Shown here in pieces: positions 1 through 7,719 of a DNA stretch of 64,000 bases. Below the pieces are notes generated by a model. It searched no databases. It was not told the DNA's origin and was given only the letters and a program-made list of their open reading frames with translations. Numbering within the stretch: the stretch's first letter is position 1; the number at the start of each line of letters is the position of its first letter. Source of the DNA: Candidatus Nanohaloarchaea archaeon (GTDB lineage: Archaea; Nanohalarchaeota; Nanosalinia; Nanosalinales; Nanosalinaceae); contig JACOQA010000001.1 of the NCBI GenBank assembly GCA_014297435.1, positions 215,796-279,795 on the forward strand, read 5' to 3'. Both the position numbers and the translations under genes were made by a program.

Positions 1-137
1 GTAGCAGACCGGTCAAAAAGCATTAAAGCCCCGAAAAATAGTATTCCGGCAATTGTAGACCCGGTCTGATTCATTATCCTTGCGTTTGATTCTGAAACGC
101 TGTCAAGCCTGTTTGTTATCTTGTCAGTAATCTTCAT
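1..137 (-). CDS. Partial unknown membrane protein (N-terminus only)
   Basis: The minus strand opens with ATG at 137 and stays open to the window edge, giving about 45 residues. They begin MKITDKITNRLDSVSESNAR and continue into a hydrophobic stretch (GSTIAGILFFGALMLF) that looks like a first membrane segment. The amphipathic start followed by a helix suggests a membrane protein. No family can be named from so short a piece. The rest lies outside the window. Confidence 0.5.
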   Translation of the reverse strand, partial: MKITDKITNRLDSVSESNARIMNQTGSTIAGILFFGALMLFDRSA

Positions 138-365
138 GGGTTCGCCAGCACCTTTTGATTTGAGTATTAGGTAATTTACGGGAAAGGTCTTATCATTCTT
201 TAACGTATTTGATTGGGTTGTTGAGAATGCGGTTTTAGTACAATCATAATTTGTAGGTTGTTAGAACGAGACAGATTAGTAGAAAAATAGGTTATTAACC
301 TGTTAAACATTCTAAGTAGCAGAGCGATGATTTTGGGATGAAAGAGTATCCGTGCCGTGATGCAT

Positions 366-390
366 TTAACTTTTACTAAAGAATAACAAC
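366..390 (+). promoter_or_regulatory. Promoter with shared TACTA/ATAACAAC element (copy A)
   Basis: A TATA-like TTTAA lies at 365-369, TACTA at 374-378 and ATAACAAC at 383-390, ending 10 bases before ATG 401. The same two blocks recur upstream of genes at 40570, 50307 (minus) and 35910 (minus). ATAACAAC starts 16 bases past the TATA centre, which points to a transcriptional rather than translational element. Confidence 0.5.
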
Positions 391-400
391 GTGTGATAAT

Positions 401-994
401 ATGGCAGAAAACACTACACCACTTTCAATGAAATCATCAGATGTTTATGCAGAAGGGGAAGTTTCACCGTCAAAAGCAGAACACGTAATGACAACACTAA
501 CGAAAGGAAGTGTTGGAGTTGAATATGACGGTCCAGGAGCACTGGAGGACAAAGAGTTAGTTGAACCAGAAGATGCAGTGGATGTTCTCAATACAGCACT
601 AGGATACAGCTCACAGATGACTCCGGATGAACAACTAGAGAGACGGCAACTGATGGAAGAACTAGGATTCGACAACTCAACATATGGAAGCGGATCAGTC
701 GTCCAAGAACTTGTAGAAGGTCATGGCAAACAAGGAGCCGATACTCCGGTGTATCTGATGGCTGCTTTTGATGAAGAATTGGCAGATAAGGAGTCAGGGA
801 TAGCCTCAGAATACGCGGTTGTAGTTGACGACCTTCAAACCGCAGTTAGATCAACCCAAGAAGATTTTGAAGCCAACCTAAAATTCACGGGAAACATGCT
901 AGGCGAATCAACAAGCCAACGAGATGTGCAAGAATACGCTAGAACCGTCGGCGGAGAACTAAGCGAAGCTTACCAGACAATAGCCGACTTATAG
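401..994 (+). CDS. Acidic hypothetical protein, 197 aa
   Basis: The product is soluble, strongly acidic and free of membrane segments, signal peptide or recognisable catalytic motif. The C-terminal half (about residues 110-197) looks helical. I do not recognise a family. The ATG start is supported by a TATA-like box about 34 bases upstream and by the shared TACTA/ATAACAAC promoter element, so this gene may be co-regulated with three unlinked genes in the window. It stands alone: the upstream gene diverges and a tRNA-Ala gene converges on it downstream. The 263 bases upstream (138-400) hold nothing else recognisable. Confidence 0.75.
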   Translation: MAENTTPLSMKSSDVYAEGEVSPSKAEHVMTTLTKGSVGVEYDGPGALEDKELVEPEDAVDVLNTALGYSSQMTPDEQLERRQLMEELGFDNSTYGSGSVVQELVEGHGKQGADTPVYLMAAFDEELADKESGIASEYAVVVDDLQTAVRSTQEDFEANLKFTGNMLGESTSQRDVQEYARTVGGELSEAYQTIADL

Positions 995-1071
995 ATAAAG
1001 AAAAAACCCAACTTCATTTTTACTTTCTTCCTATCTGTAGAATGTGAAGACAATATAGTTCAGTACAGGTT

Positions 1072-1146
1072 TGGACTCTCCGGGATTTGAACCCGGGGCC
1101 TTCTGCTTGCGAAGCAGATGCTCGTCCCAAGCTGAGCTAAGAGCCC
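1072..1146 (-). tRNA. tRNA-Ala (CGC anticodon)
   Basis: On the minus strand the acceptor arms GGGCTCT and AGAGTCC pair, including the G3-U70 wobble that marks alanine tRNAs. The anticodon loop is TTCGCAA, so the anticodon is CGC. The T arm carries GGTTCAAATCC-like sequence. The discriminator base is A, CCA is not encoded, and there is no intron. Confidence 0.95.
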
Positions 1147-1185
1147 TTCCCTCCAAAAAGGAGATGATGTAGAAAAGTTAAAAAC

Positions 1186-1806
1186 TCAGTTCTGGTCTTC
1201 CTGGATCTCCAGAGGTAATTCTTTGTCTTCACGGATTCCGGTAGTCATCACAAGTTTGAGACCTTCTTTGACCGAGATGTCTACATCCTCTACGTTGTCT
1301 TCTTCAGCGATTATTAGGTGTCCGGCTGTAGGATTGGGGCTTTGTGGTATGAAGATGTTGATTTTTTCTCCAAGTTCCTCGGGGGAGTCTCCTGTTACAA
1401 ATCCTATGCTTTCGATACCTTCTCTAGGATATTCTACTAGTACGACGCGCTGGTACCTGCTTTTTTCCACCATAGAGTTAGCAAGATGTCTGACAGAGAA
1501 ATAGATTGTTCTTACTAGTGGTATGAGGTTGATGGCTCTTCCTCCGCCGCCCAGTATTCTTCTTCCAAAGGTGCTGGCTGCTAATAGACCTATGAAAGTC
1601 ACAAGTGTGATTATTGTAAGCCCGGTTAGTAGTTGTGCTACTAGTTCTATGTTTGCCGTATACCGAGCTAGACCTAGGTTGATAACTATAGGGTTGATAA
1701 TGCCCAGAGCCCAGGTGAAAACAAGTTTTAGAACGAATATTGTAACAGCTAAAGGAGCTAGAATTATTGCGCCGGTGATAAACGAGTTTTTGAGCTTGTA
1801 TCTCAT
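1186..1806 (-). CDS. DUF502 family membrane protein
   Basis: This 206-residue protein has two hydrophobic segments near the N-terminus (about residues 10-35 and 55-80). They are followed by a soluble domain with the family features: a GGGGRAINLIPLVRTIY loop after the second helix and a later VLVEYPREGIESIGFVTG stretch. These match DUF502, a widespread prokaryotic membrane family of unknown function. Length is normal for the family. It starts at ATG 1806, and a small membrane protein gene lies 38 bases upstream on the same strand. The C-terminus is acidic. Function cannot be assigned. Confidence 0.85.
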   Translation of the reverse strand: MRYKLKNSFITGAIILAPLAVTIFVLKLVFTWALGIINPIVINLGLARYTANIELVAQLLTGLTIITLVTFIGLLAASTFGRRILGGGGRAINLIPLVRTIYFSVRHLANSMVEKSRYQRVVLVEYPREGIESIGFVTGDSPEELGEKINIFIPQSPNPTAGHLIIAEEDNVEDVDISVKEGLKLVMTTGIREDKELPLEIQEDQN

Positions 1807-1844
1807 GCTAACAACAGGTCTTTTCTATGGTATAAACCTTGTGT

Positions 1845-2030
1845 TCAGCTCGAATGTTTTGAGTAGTATTTTGAAACAATACTTACAAGAACAACCATCA
1901 ATGTCGCGAAAACAATTAAACCCTCTACTAGACCGATAGTAGTGATGGCTACAGCTGTTAAAACCATTATAGACAAGTTCAGGATGGAGAATACAGCGAA
2001 AAGTTTGGTCGCCCTGCGGTCGATCTCCAT
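1845..2030 (-). CDS. Small two-helix membrane protein
   Basis: This 61-residue product starts MEIDRRATKLFAVF and has two hydrophobic segments (about residues 10-30 and 32-53) ending in a basic tail. An in-frame TTG at 2045 would add five residues, but ATG 2030 is preferred. A TTTAAA element at 2054-2059 lies close to this gene and to the divergent gene at 2086. It probably shares a transcript with the DUF502 gene downstream. Family unknown. Confidence 0.6.
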   Translation of the reverse strand: MEIDRRATKLFAVFSILNLSIMVLTAVAITTIGLVEGLIVFATLMVVLVSIVSKYYSKHSS

Positions 2031-2085
2031 ACTCAATAAAAACAAGTCCGGGGTTTAAATCTCTACAGCTAAATAATAGGGAAAT

Positions 2086-2292
2086 ATGAGTTTGTTACAC
2101 GCAGCAATCGGTTTTTTCGCCGGAACATTCGTAGGTCTTGGGCTATCAGTGCTCTACATTAGGTGGAAAATAAGGTCCCAGCTCGGCGCCATGCAGCAGC
2201 AGATGGACTCGATGTTTGAAGCAACAGAAGCGATGAACGATTCTTTTGATGATATCGAGGAAGCTGATTTTGAAGAAAAAGAAGAGGAGTAG
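2086..2292 (+). CDS. Small membrane-anchored acidic protein
   Basis: This 68-residue protein has one N-terminal membrane segment (about residues 5-25), then a basic stop-transfer stretch (RWKIRSQ) and a short, very acidic cytoplasmic tail ending EEKEEE. The arrangement suggests an N-out or signal-anchor single-pass protein with an amphipathic helix around MQQQMDSMFEATEAM. No family is recognised. It diverges from the 61-residue membrane protein and converges on the DUF378 gene, ending 4 bases before its stop. Confidence 0.6.
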   Translation: MSLLHAAIGFFAGTFVGLGLSVLYIRWKIRSQLGAMQQQMDSMFEATEAMNDSFDDIEEADFEEKEEE

Positions 2293-2296
2293 AGAG

Positions 2297-2530
2297 CTAT
2301 TCCATCTCCGATATCTTGTAGCCGAACCAGATCTGGTAGAGACCTGAAAGCCCTACAAGCAGGTAAACTGTTGCCTCAAGCGTCCCTTCCATAACGTCTC
2401 CAAACAGCATGGCTACAAGGTTCCAGTTGCTCTCGAAGAAGTATCCTAGGCCGATAAGACCCCAGTTCAAGGCACCTATAATCACAAGGGTCAGGGTTGC
2501 CCAGTCTAGGAAGTTCAAGTTTCTATTCAT
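2297..2530 (-). CDS. DUF378 (YuzA-type) small membrane protein
   Basis: The sequence has the family pattern: an N-terminal LDWATLTLVIIGALNWGLIG helix, then a central loop with NLVAMLFG, then a second helix ending in GLSGLYQIW. The conserved GALNWGL motif is diagnostic of DUF378. Two membrane segments are predicted and the length (77 residues) is typical. Function is unknown in all members known to me. Confidence 0.9.
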   Translation of the reverse strand: MNRNLNFLDWATLTLVIIGALNWGLIGLGYFFESNWNLVAMLFGDVMEGTLEATVYLLVGLSGLYQIWFGYKISEME

Positions 2531-2595
2531 AAAGTTTGATCACCTGTGAGGTTTTCCTACTTCCCGAGTTATAAGCAACGCTGTACTCTATCTAA

Positions 2596-2958
2596 CTATT
2601 TCCCGTTTTCAAGTCTTTCAGCGGTCTTCTCCATCTCATCAGAGATTGAGTGAAGCTGCTCGATGAAAGCCTCTGTCTTCGCATTGTACTGCTCGTCGAT
2701 CTCAATGTTTCTCAACGATTTACGTACATGAGCCTCTTTTACCTTCGCCATCATCTCTGCATCGTCCATAGTCTGGTCGATAATCTCGTCCAGAAGCTCG
2801 GAGAGAACACAGTTTATGACGTGTGGAACATCTCCGTCTAGTGTCTGTTCCTCGTCCATGTTTTCTCTTAGAAGTCGTGCGATCCTCCCCTCAGATAATG
2901 CAAGATCGGAGTTTTCCAGCTGACCGTAGTTGTCAGGTACAAGCTTCTCTAAATTCAT
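2596..2958 (-). CDS. Acidic helical protein, possible histone-fold relative
   Basis: This is a 120-residue, all-helical, acidic protein. Residues about 20-85 follow a short helix, long helix, short helix pattern, and the third helix is introduced by AKVKEAHVRKSL. That resembles the loop-2/helix-3 region of archaeal histones (the KTVKAEDIR type). The resemblance is my inference; the protein lacks the strongly basic DNA-contact residues of classical histones. The C-terminal 30 residues are coiled-coil-like. It starts at ATG 2958, and the upstream gene on the same strand ends 23 bases before it. Alternatively it is an unrelated helical protein. Confidence 0.65.
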   Translation of the reverse strand: MNLEKLVPDNYGQLENSDLALSEGRIARLLRENMDEEQTLDGDVPHVINCVLSELLDEIIDQTMDDAEMMAKVKEAHVRKSLRNIEIDEQYNAKTEAFIEQLHSISDEMEKTAERLENGK

Positions 2959-2981
2959 AGAACTGTATGGAGAAGAAAAAT

Positions 2982-3425
2982 TTAAACGGGTTCAGTCTTG
3001 AATCCACCGTTCCCGTTTCTCCAGTTCTTCTCATTCCTCTCCAAAGGATCTGCTATTATCTCATCATCAGTCATTTCATAACACTCAAGTATAAAGTCGG
3101 CTCTAACGTCTGTATAATTTTCGTAGACCTCCTTCGCCGATTCCCGAACATCTTGAGCTTTAACACCATCTCTGGGAGATTCAAGGTGATCGGAGACATC
3201 TTTAAGCTTATTAATTATACTACTTAGTTGTCTCATTCTTTCCTCTGTCGCAATAAGTGTTTCAGCCGCTTTATCGGTTTCCTCGCAGTACTGTCCTGTT
3301 TCAACTCCTGTCGTCTCCTTGTACTGTTCCAAGGTATCAAGATATGTGTTGAAGACATGTTCTGCGATACCGAGTTCGGCTTTTGCTGTCTCAACTTTGC
3401 TGTATAGCTCTGAGATGTCCGTCAA
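2982..3425 (-). CDS. Acidic helical hypothetical protein, 147 aa
   Basis: This is a soluble, helix-rich, acidic protein whose first 100 residues look like two or three long helices. A basic, glycine-containing tail (NEKNWRNGNGGFKTEP) closes it. Two cysteines (near residues 47 and 115) form no metal motif. It sits 23 bases upstream of the possible histone-fold protein on the same strand, so the two are probably co-transcribed. I do not recognise a family. Confidence 0.65.
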   Translation of the reverse strand: MTDISELYSKVETAKAELGIAEHVFNTYLDTLEQYKETTGVETGQYCEETDKAAETLIATEERMRQLSSIINKLKDVSDHLESPRDGVKAQDVRESAKEVYENYTDVRADFILECYEMTDDEIIADPLERNEKNWRNGNGGFKTEPV

Positions 3426-3493
3426 GTGTAGGACCCTTCGAAGTCTTGGTTTGGATCAAGTTAAATAATTTAGGGCGAAAAGTCAGGTTACAA

Positions 3494-3568
3494 GCCCGAA
3501 TGGTGTAGTCTGGCCAATCATTTTGCCCTCTCGAGGCAAAGACCCGAGTTCAAATCTCGGTTCGGGCA
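3494..3568 (+). tRNA. tRNA-Glu (CTC anticodon)
   Basis: The acceptor arms GCCCGAA and TTCGGGC pair fully. The anticodon stem TTTGCC/GGCAAA encloses the loop CTCTCGA, which gives anticodon CTC. The T arm is CCGAG-TTCAAAT-CTCGG. The discriminator is A. No intron is present and CCA is not encoded. Confidence 0.96.
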
Positions 3569-3668
3569 TGGTTCATATAGTTAAACACTCTCCGGTTATA
3601 GTTTCTAAACTTTATGCTCCTGGCAGCTTCCTAGAAATGAAAAGAAAAAGATTTGATGCGGATTTCTG

Positions 3669-4598
3669 TTAACCCTCAAATAGTTCGTTGATTTCGTCCC
3701 TGTGTCTCTTGGTCTCGAATGTTCCTGTTCCGGCAGTTTTCTGAATCTCTTTCTTATTCATATCGGTCTCGTTTTCCAGTATTACCGATGATACGATTCT
3801 AGGATCTTTGCCAGAGATTGTGAGGTTCATTAGATCTTCCTCATAATCGTCCGGAACTCTTTCTGAAAGTATCTCTGCTGTTTTTTCAGCACCTAGCCCG
3901 TCTTCGCCATACATCAGGTCTTGAATCTGTCGGTTCGGCACAAATGAAACGCCCTCCTCTTTCAGACCTTCATCATTCACGAAAAACTCTATTGCTTGAG
4001 AAGTCTTCTTAGGCTCAGAAGACGAAGCAATTTTGTCCGCAAACACTCCGGAATGTTTTTCAATAGCCTTAGCAGCCTCTTTAGGTTTATTGCTACTGTA
4101 AATTTCGTCTCTAAATTCTTCCCCGGCTATTTCTTCTGCTTCAAGGTATTTTTCTACTCTTGAAGCATTTCTAGCTACGCGGGAGTTACTTGCGTTGAAA
4201 ACTTCTGCAGCTTCGTCAGGCGTGTTTTCCGTCAAAACACTGTAGATTCCTGCAGTATATGTTTTTGCTTTCCCGCCGTCTTCTTCGATATGGTTGTCGA
4301 TTAAGGTATGGAATTTTTCAGGAACTAATGCCTTATATCCTTCTACAACGTCTGAATTATCTTCGCCGTAGCCTAGTGCTTCACCTGTTTCTCTTACTGT
4401 TACTGGAGTTACTCCTGCCTTATCAGCAGCCTCCTTCTGATTTAGGTCTTCTTCATAGTGTAGCACGGCACCAATAGCTCCGGAGGCTTTTCTACCTGAA
4501 GCCACAGCATCGTATACTTCTTGCTCATAGCCTTCGGGTATGTTTTCTAACGTCTCGTCTGGTATCAACTGTCGAACCTTGTTTTCATCTAGACCCAT
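3669..4598 (-). CDS. Protein with TFB/cyclin-like helical repeats
   Basis: The ATG at 4598 gives 309 residues. A TATA box (TTTATAAA, near 4624-4631) lies about 29 bases upstream, so the mRNA is probably leaderless, and that decides the start. The segment SGRKASGAIGAVLHYEE followed by QKEAADKAGVTPVTVRE resembles a cyclin repeat of archaeal transcription factor B with its helix-turn-helix. Later segments (AKTYTAGIYSVL..., KPKEAAKAIEKH..., KDPRIVSSVIL...KKEIQKTAG) look like further degenerate repeats. There is no N-terminal zinc ribbon. It could be a divergent transcription-factor relative or an unrelated repeat protein; function is unproven. Confidence 0.6.
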   Translation of the reverse strand: MGLDENKVRQLIPDETLENIPEGYEQEVYDAVASGRKASGAIGAVLHYEEDLNQKEAADKAGVTPVTVRETGEALGYGEDNSDVVEGYKALVPEKFHTLIDNHIEEDGGKAKTYTAGIYSVLTENTPDEAAEVFNASNSRVARNASRVEKYLEAEEIAGEEFRDEIYSSNKPKEAAKAIEKHSGVFADKIASSSEPKKTSQAIEFFVNDEGLKEEGVSFVPNRQIQDLMYGEDGLGAEKTAEILSERVPDDYEEDLMNLTISGKDPRIVSSVILENETDMNKKEIQKTAGTGTFETKRHRDEINELFEG

Positions 4599-4669
4599 GA
4601 TAATTACTCTACCGTAACAAAAATTTATAAATTCTTTTTCAGAAGTAGAAGAGAAAAAATGAGTCAATT

Positions 4670-6271
4670 CTAGTCTTTTTTCTCAAACCTCACTGACTGG
4701 TTTTCTCCAATCTCTATCTTGTTTACTAATTCTCCGTTCTCCATAACGACTACGTTCCATACTCCTTCAGTTGTTTCTCCTGAGGTCTGGTTGCCTTCTG
4801 TTGGTGTTCCGTTCTCAACTTCTTCGTTCTGTAGGAAGTCAATGATCTGCTGATCTGTTTCAGCGTTTATGACGTCGCCGCTCTGTGCATTGACGAATGA
4901 GGTAAATGCTATTCCGGCGGAGTCAAGCGGAACCACTCTGACCTGCCAGTAGAGCTGGTCGTTAACAACCACGGGGATTGGCTCTGAAGGTTTGAAACCG
5001 GTTTGAACGTTTTCGCTGGAGCTTGATATGTCCGCCCAGTTCACCTTCGAGTTCGCCTTCCTTACGTAGTTGGTTGCTTTGTTTGCTCCTAGAAGCGCCT
5101 CACTTCTGTTAAGCTTTAGTACGGAGTAGTCTCCGGTATCTGCATCGATCGTCCAGATCTGGAAGAGTCCCTGAGCGTTTCCGTAAGGTTCGGCTGCTAC
5201 GAAAAGTTTCACGCCTTCTTGTGTCAGGATCGTGAACGGCTGATCGTTTCCTACCCCTGGAACTCCAGCAACTTCCAACTGATCTCTGTGCGTAAACCAG
5301 GCGTTGATAATACCGTTCTTGTAAGCTAAAGAACTTACCTTCTTTTTCGCTAGGTCGTAAGGATAGAGTCTCTGGTCTTGAAGCACTTCGTTCTGTCTTG
5401 CTTCTTCAGGTTCCAGAAAGTCGATGTTTCCTTCAGGGTTTACCAGTGCGACTCCAGACCAGTCAGGTGTCGTGTAGAATATTGGCGAGTCGAAGTGGAA
5501 CTCGTAGTCCTTGTAAGGAACTGCGATGTAGGTCTTTCCATCGTGTTCGATGTTGATAGGATCTTCGTACTTAACCCAGTACTTCTCTTTCTTCAAACGC
5601 CACATCACGTTGTCGGTTACTCCCATTCCAAGTCCTGCTTCCATTTCGTCCTCCGTGTAGCTGATTCTCTTGTTCTGGGTTGTCATGTCTACGAAGGTTG
5701 CTCCTTTCTGCTCCAACGCAAAGTAGTTGTAGAGTCCGTCAGGTTTTTTCGGCATCGACCAGTAAGGCGTTCCGTTATCCGAGATAGAGATATCTGCGTC
5801 GCCTAAAGTATATCTAGGTGTTTGGAGAGAGTTTGATGCGTACTCCTCTGCAACCGATTTAGGTAGGACGCGTGGTCTCTGCGGGTCGATATCCGGCAAA
5901 CTCTGCAATTTGTTAGCGTTATCCTGAACTTCTCCTGCGAGTTCCTCCATCTCAAAAGCGTTTGAGAGAGGCATTCCAAATACTAGTAGAGGCACTAGTA
6001 GTACTGAGATCCCTAGAAGCCATACGTTGGCTCTTCCTGCATCGAACTGTTCTTCGGAGTCAAGTGCTTGTAGTTTTTCAGCAAGAGTCTTTCCTGCTAT
6101 CGCAACTCCGAGTACTGTTAGACCAGCTACCTGCAGCAGATACGGGTTTGAATATATGCCGATCAGCATGCCATGTAGCCATGGTCTGAAGAAGTAGGTC
6201 AGACCTCCGAGGATAATTATTGGTGTTAGCAAACCGATTATTTTTCCGGCTTCAAGCTCTTTTAGTTTCAT
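4670..6271 (-). CDS. Large membrane-anchored extracytoplasmic protein, unknown family
   Basis: This 533-residue protein has three hydrophobic segments in the first 105 residues (about 11-28, 45-62 and 83-102). A very long, mostly beta-like soluble region follows, probably outside the cell. Repeating aromatic-glycine motifs (YWSMPKKPDGLYNYFALEQ, YWVKYEDP, LYWQVRVVPLD) suggest a beta-propeller or repeat fold. A low-complexity Thr/Glu/Asn linker near residues 485-505 precedes a small terminal beta domain. I do not recognise the family. The ATG at 6271 fits the start of the first membrane helix. It may be co-oriented with the TFB-like gene downstream (71-base gap). Confidence 0.7.
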   Translation of the reverse strand: MKLKELEAGKIIGLLTPIIILGGLTYFFRPWLHGMLIGIYSNPYLLQVAGLTVLGVAIAGKTLAEKLQALDSEEQFDAGRANVWLLGISVLLVPLLVFGMPLSNAFEMEELAGEVQDNANKLQSLPDIDPQRPRVLPKSVAEEYASNSLQTPRYTLGDADISISDNGTPYWSMPKKPDGLYNYFALEQKGATFVDMTTQNKRISYTEDEMEAGLGMGVTDNVMWRLKKEKYWVKYEDPINIEHDGKTYIAVPYKDYEFHFDSPIFYTTPDWSGVALVNPEGNIDFLEPEEARQNEVLQDQRLYPYDLAKKKVSSLAYKNGIINAWFTHRDQLEVAGVPGVGNDQPFTILTQEGVKLFVAAEPYGNAQGLFQIWTIDADTGDYSVLKLNRSEALLGANKATNYVRKANSKVNWADISSSSENVQTGFKPSEPIPVVVNDQLYWQVRVVPLDSAGIAFTSFVNAQSGDVINAETDQQIIDFLQNEEVENGTPTEGNQTSGETTEGVWNVVVMENGELVNKIEIGENQSVRFEKKD

Positions 6272-6344
6272 ACCTAGTTATTGTAGGTAAGGATGTTTTA
6301 TTCTTCCGGAAAGATTATTGAACTTATCAGTTCATTCATGAGTT

Positions 6345-7103
6345 ATGATTCTTGACAAGATACTTTTTAGCACATCAATCTACTTCCAGACAATAAGGTT
6401 TGGAGCTGCTTTTATCCTCGGAATGTTGTTCACGCGGGCGGTGCTGATGCCTGTCTCCGGACGGCTTTTCTCTAAAAGACCGGGCAAGAAAGCAGAGCAC
6501 TCCGCAGAAAACATAACAGGGCTTCTAGGCATATTCGTAACTGTAGTTCTATCTTTACAGGTAGGAGGGTTCGGTAACCTTCTGACACTTGTAGGAACTA
6601 TAGCAGCTGCGGCAACAGTAGCTATCGGATTCGGTATGAGAGATCAAGTTTCTAGTGTGATCGCAGGATTCTTCCTCTACACAGACAATCCGTTCCTCAG
6701 AGGCGACTACATCAAGGTAAACGAAACAGAGGGAAGAGTGAAAGAAATTAATTTGAGGACAACAGTTCTCAACGGTCATAACTCGGAAAAACAGATAGTT
6801 CCAAACAGCATCCTGACTACAAACAACGTCAAGAACTTTACGAAAGCCGAGAGAACCAAGCTAAGCCTTGAGTTTAAAGGAGAAGCTTCGGAAGAATTCG
6901 AGCAGAAAATCCTTGACATAATTAAAGAGGAGGAAGAGATTCTTGGAAGACCTGAACCTGAAATTGTCTATACAGGTTTAGATGATGGAAAACCTGTTAT
7001 GCAGGTTCATTCCTGGGTAAAAGAATCCGCTGACTACAGAAAAATACGTTCAAACGTTTACAGAAAAATCGCCCCACTTATCGAAGATAAAGAAGAGGAG
7101 TAG
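6345..7103 (+). CDS. mscS: MscS-family mechanosensitive ion channel
   Basis: This protein should form a pore that opens under membrane tension and releases solutes during osmotic downshock. It is 252 residues long. Membrane segments lie at about residues 15-35 and 50-100, with the pore-lining, Gly/Ala-rich helix LVGTIAAAATVAIGFGMRDQ. The cytoplasmic beta domain follows with FLYTDNPFLRGDYIKVNETEGRV and EINLRTTVL, then NSILTTNNVKNFT, all hallmarks of MscS. The form is short, close to the minimal three-helix MscS. It lies 31 bases upstream of msrA on the same strand. A second, smaller MscS-family gene is at 50815-51351. Confidence 0.93.
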   Translation: MILDKILFSTSIYFQTIRFGAAFILGMLFTRAVLMPVSGRLFSKRPGKKAEHSAENITGLLGIFVTVVLSLQVGGFGNLLTLVGTIAAAATVAIGFGMRDQVSSVIAGFFLYTDNPFLRGDYIKVNETEGRVKEINLRTTVLNGHNSEKQIVPNSILTTNNVKNFTKAERTKLSLEFKGEASEEFEQKILDIIKEEEEILGRPEPEIVYTGLDDGKPVMQVHSWVKESADYRKIRSNVYRKIAPLIEDKEEE

Positions 7104-7134
7104 TCTTTAACCCTGTCAATGAACATGTTTAGGT

Positions 7135-7683
7135 ATGAGTCTGGAGAAAGCAAGTTTCGGAATGGGATGTTTCTGGAGTCCTGAAGCCTTATTTGGATCG
7201 ACCAAAGGCGTTAAGAGGACTAAAGTAGGTTACTCGGGAGGCGAAAAGGATGATCCCGACTACCACCACTTAGGAAGACACACAGAAACCGTTCAGATAG
7301 AGTTTGATCCTGAGATAATCTCTTACGATGAACTTCTCGAGATATTCTGGGGCAACCATGATTTCGGTGAGAAAAGGAAGGATCAGTACCGTTCTGTAAT
7401 ATTTTTCCACTCCGAATCTCAGAGGAAGAAGGCTGAAGGATCGATGAGAGAGAATACAGAGACAGATCTGGAGCCGATGACTGTTTTCTACGATGCGGAG
7501 AACTACCACCAAAAGTTTAGACTAAGGCATTCTCCTTTGGCAGACTTCTTTGATAGTCCTGAGGAGATCAAGAGTTCGGAACTGGCTGCTAGATTAAACG
7601 CATTTGCGGGGGGAAAACTCACCAAGAAAGAGCTGGACGAATTAATCGAGTTGCCTGCCGAGATAGCTCAGAAGCTTGACTGA
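7135..7683 (+). CDS. msrA: Peptide methionine sulfoxide reductase MsrA
   Basis: MsrA reduces the S epimer of methionine sulfoxide in proteins, using a nucleophilic cysteine. Here the GCFW motif places that cysteine at residue 12. Further family motifs are VGYSGGE, the YHHLGRHTETVQIEFDP stretch and FFHSESQRKKAE. Length is 182 residues, normal for single-domain MsrA. No MsrB domain is fused. A short GGT-type ribosome site precedes the ATG. It follows the MscS channel closely, so an osmotic or oxidative stress operon is plausible. Confidence 0.95.
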   Translation: MSLEKASFGMGCFWSPEALFGSTKGVKRTKVGYSGGEKDDPDYHHLGRHTETVQIEFDPEIISYDELLEIFWGNHDFGEKRKDQYRSVIFFHSESQRKKAEGSMRENTETDLEPMTVFYDAENYHQKFRLRHSPLADFFDSPEEIKSSELAARLNAFAGGKLTKKELDELIELPAEIAQKLD

Positions 7684-7684
7684 A

Positions 7685-7702
7685 AACCTATATACATAGG
7701 TT
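7685..7702. promoter_or_regulatory. Palindrome over the TATA box of the DUF389 gene
   Basis: AACCTA at 7685-7690 and TAGGTT at 7697-7702 form a perfect 6-base inverted repeat around TATACA. The centre overlaps a TATA box about 26 bases before the GTG start at 7720. A repressor bound here would block TBP, so this is a candidate operator. It could instead act as a weak hairpin after msrA. Confidence 0.45.
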
Positions 7703-7719
7703 CGTCTCAATTCTAGACT

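Noticed and set aside
3494..3568. A possible intron in tRNA-Glu or tRNA-Asp
   Set aside because: Both fold directly into complete cloverleaf arms with normal anticodon loops, so no insertion is present.
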